Source: SKVR01 sp041642035 (GTDB lineage Bacteria > Bacteroidota > Bacteroidia > Bacteroidales > UBA7960). From it: DNA of 64,000 nt. The stretch is from the NCBI GenBank assembly GCA_041642035.1, contig JBEPXC010000001.1, positions 7,263 through 71,262 on the forward strand, read 5' to 3'. How positions within the stretch are numbered: position 1 is the first letter of the stretch; each line of letters begins with the position of its first letter. Below are positions 63,125-64,000 of this stretch, piece by piece. Made by a program: the position numbers and the translations under genes. The notes under the pieces are model-generated. The model searched no databases. It was not told the DNA's origin and saw only the letters and a list, made by a program, of their open reading frames with translations.

Positions 63125-64000
63125 TCATTGTTTCATAAAGGAACCCGAGCCCACAAAATCATCTTCTGAACCCCATGCCGGCTGCCATGAGTTTTGCTTT
63201 TCGGATGGGGAGTTTTGCTTATGCACCGCCACGTTGAGACGTAGTTTCTTCCACTCACCCCCCTGCAAATCGTTAAGGTAAGCTACCGGTATGGCTATTT
63301 CTGTAAAGTAACCCGTATCGGTAAGCCTGCTGGCATACTTCAATTCTCTTTCGAAAAATGATTTATCATAAGCATATGAGGCCAGGGCAGGCAAATAAAA
63401 AGAGGTCGGCTTACCGGTTTCTGACGGACTCATGGCCAGCAATAAATGATCGAAAAAAGCAACGGTACTCATGCTGGCAGAACGCGCTGGATCTTCTCTT
63501 GCGTCGAGCCGTATCTCAATACCATCCTGTCGCCAGGGAAGTTTATGCGATACAGCCTGAACACTATCGGCCCGAACATCAACGCCCACAAATACGAAAT
63601 AATCGGAATAGGTTATCCCAAAGCGCACCTGATCCTTCTTTCCAAAAGTGTAAATGAGCAGATCTTTCCATTCGTAGGGTCTGCCATCAACATTTATCCA
63701 GGTCTTTACAACAGGGTATTCTTCAATTGGTTTTAGCTTGTATTTCCATGAATACAAGTGCCCGGATTTATCGTTGAAGGTATAATAGGTTACTATACTA
63801 ATTTGAATAGAATCTTTTTCTTCTATCCTTTTATAATGTCCTTTCAGGCTCAAATCTTGCGTCATACCCGGCTCCAGCAAAATGCTCCGGGTGGAATTGA
63901 AGCGGGAAAACCCTTTGGAAGAATTCATGGTGATGTCAACATCAAGGGGTTTATGAGAGGTGTTGGTGAAGGAAATTACAAAAGAGGTTGTATCACCGGT
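63125..64000 (-). CDS. CBM9-like exported protein, 5'-truncated by window edge
   Basis: The minus-strand frame is open through the window end (TGDTTSFVISFTNTSHKPLD and further upstream of the Met at 63928), so the gene starts outside. The visible 291 residues hold an Ig-like segment, then a CBM9-like sugar-binding or DOMON-type domain: PVVKTWINVDGRPYEWKDLL, QVRFGITYSDYFVFVGVDVR, LPWRQDGIEIRLDAREDP, YFTEIAIPVAYL and LRLNVAVHKQNS, ending in WQPAWGSEDDFVGSGSF. In Bacteroidota this arrangement often forms the C-terminus of large secreted peptidases or esterases; the N-terminal part is needed to tell. Confidence 0.7.
   Translation of the reverse strand, partial: TGDTTSFVISFTNTSHKPLDVDITMNSSKGFSRFNSTRSILLEPGMTQDLSLKGHYKRIEEKDSIQISIVTYYTFNDKSGHLYSWKYKLKPIEEYPVVKTWINVDGRPYEWKDLLIYTFGKKDQVRFGITYSDYFVFVGVDVRADSVQAVSHKLPWRQDGIEIRLDAREDPARSASMSTVAFFDHLLLAMSPSETGKPTSFYLPALASYAYDKSFFERELKYASRLTDTGYFTEIAIPVAYLNDLQGGEWKKLRLNVAVHKQNSPSEKQNSWQPAWGSEDDFVGSGSFMKQ

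Overview
The window looks like a chromosomal segment of a Bacteroidota bacterium, most likely from the Bacteroidales/Marinilabiliales side; I cannot name a genus. The evidence is a type IX secretion sorting domain, a BACON domain, DUF1460 and DUF2147 proteins, many lipoproteins, a GH20 hexosaminidase, a PPi-type phosphofructokinase and promoters of the TAnnTTTG type. Coding density is ordinary. Several intergenic stretches are unusually rich in dispersed palindromic repeats.

Layout. 1-4.6 kb: the 3' part of an Rpn-type nuclease gene, a DnaE-family polymerase, and a lone antitoxin-like gene followed by a toxin fragment. 5.0-12.7 kb: a MacB/FtsX-type permease, the NAD de novo synthesis run nadA-nadB-nadC ending in a clear terminator, and a sugar-porter MFS transporter. 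12.7-15.8 kb: an XRE-nucleotidyltransferase antitoxin-like gene whose HEPN-like partner is a stub, and a sodium:solute symporter. 15.8-23.2 kb is a repeat and mobile-element zone. It holds nested dispersed repeats, an array of about 322-bp units built from REP-like palindromes, an IS200-like/RAYT transposase located exactly at a unit junction, an S9 peptidase lipoprotein, a second array with a 3' relic of the transposase, and a complete group II intron inserted in a short palindromic repeat.

23.4-31 kb: a CBM9-like protein, a ROK kinase, UDP-glucuronate decarboxylase, a hemerythrin-like protein, a GH20 hexosaminidase, a DUF2147 protein, a methyltransferase and a family 2 glycosyltransferase. 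32-34.9 kb: trkA-trkH potassium uptake. 35.3-38.5 kb: a hybrid-kinase gene that appears to have lost its middle, and a full hybrid histidine kinase with a periplasmic solute-binding sensor. 38.7-44.4 kb: a DUF1460 amidase-like lipoprotein, a TIM-barrel epimerase-like lipoprotein, a parallel beta-helix protein and PPi-dependent phosphofructokinase.

44.8-52.0 kb is a tight three-gene operon on the minus strand: a BACON plus sulfatase-modifying-factor-like lipoprotein, a small type IX sorted protein, and an 1827-residue protein combining a C10 (streptopain-like) cysteine protease, a leucine-rich-repeat region and an HEXXH metalloprotease centre. 53.8-59.2 kb holds three M14 carboxypeptidase-family genes in tandem; the first has lost all recognisable catalytic residues and the other two keep them. 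59.5-64 kb: an MsbA-like ABC exporter, a lipoprotein with a TolB-type propeller, and the 3' part of a CBM9-like gene. Mosaic REP-like repeats sit at both convergent junctions here.

Strongest candidates for something undescribed are the two-protease LRR operon (44.8-52.0 kb), the REP/RAYT array whose units look like transposase-deleted copies of one element (16.6-20.8 kb), and two separate toxin-antitoxin pairs in which the toxin reading frame breaks off after about 16 codons. No rRNA, tRNA or CRISPR array was seen.
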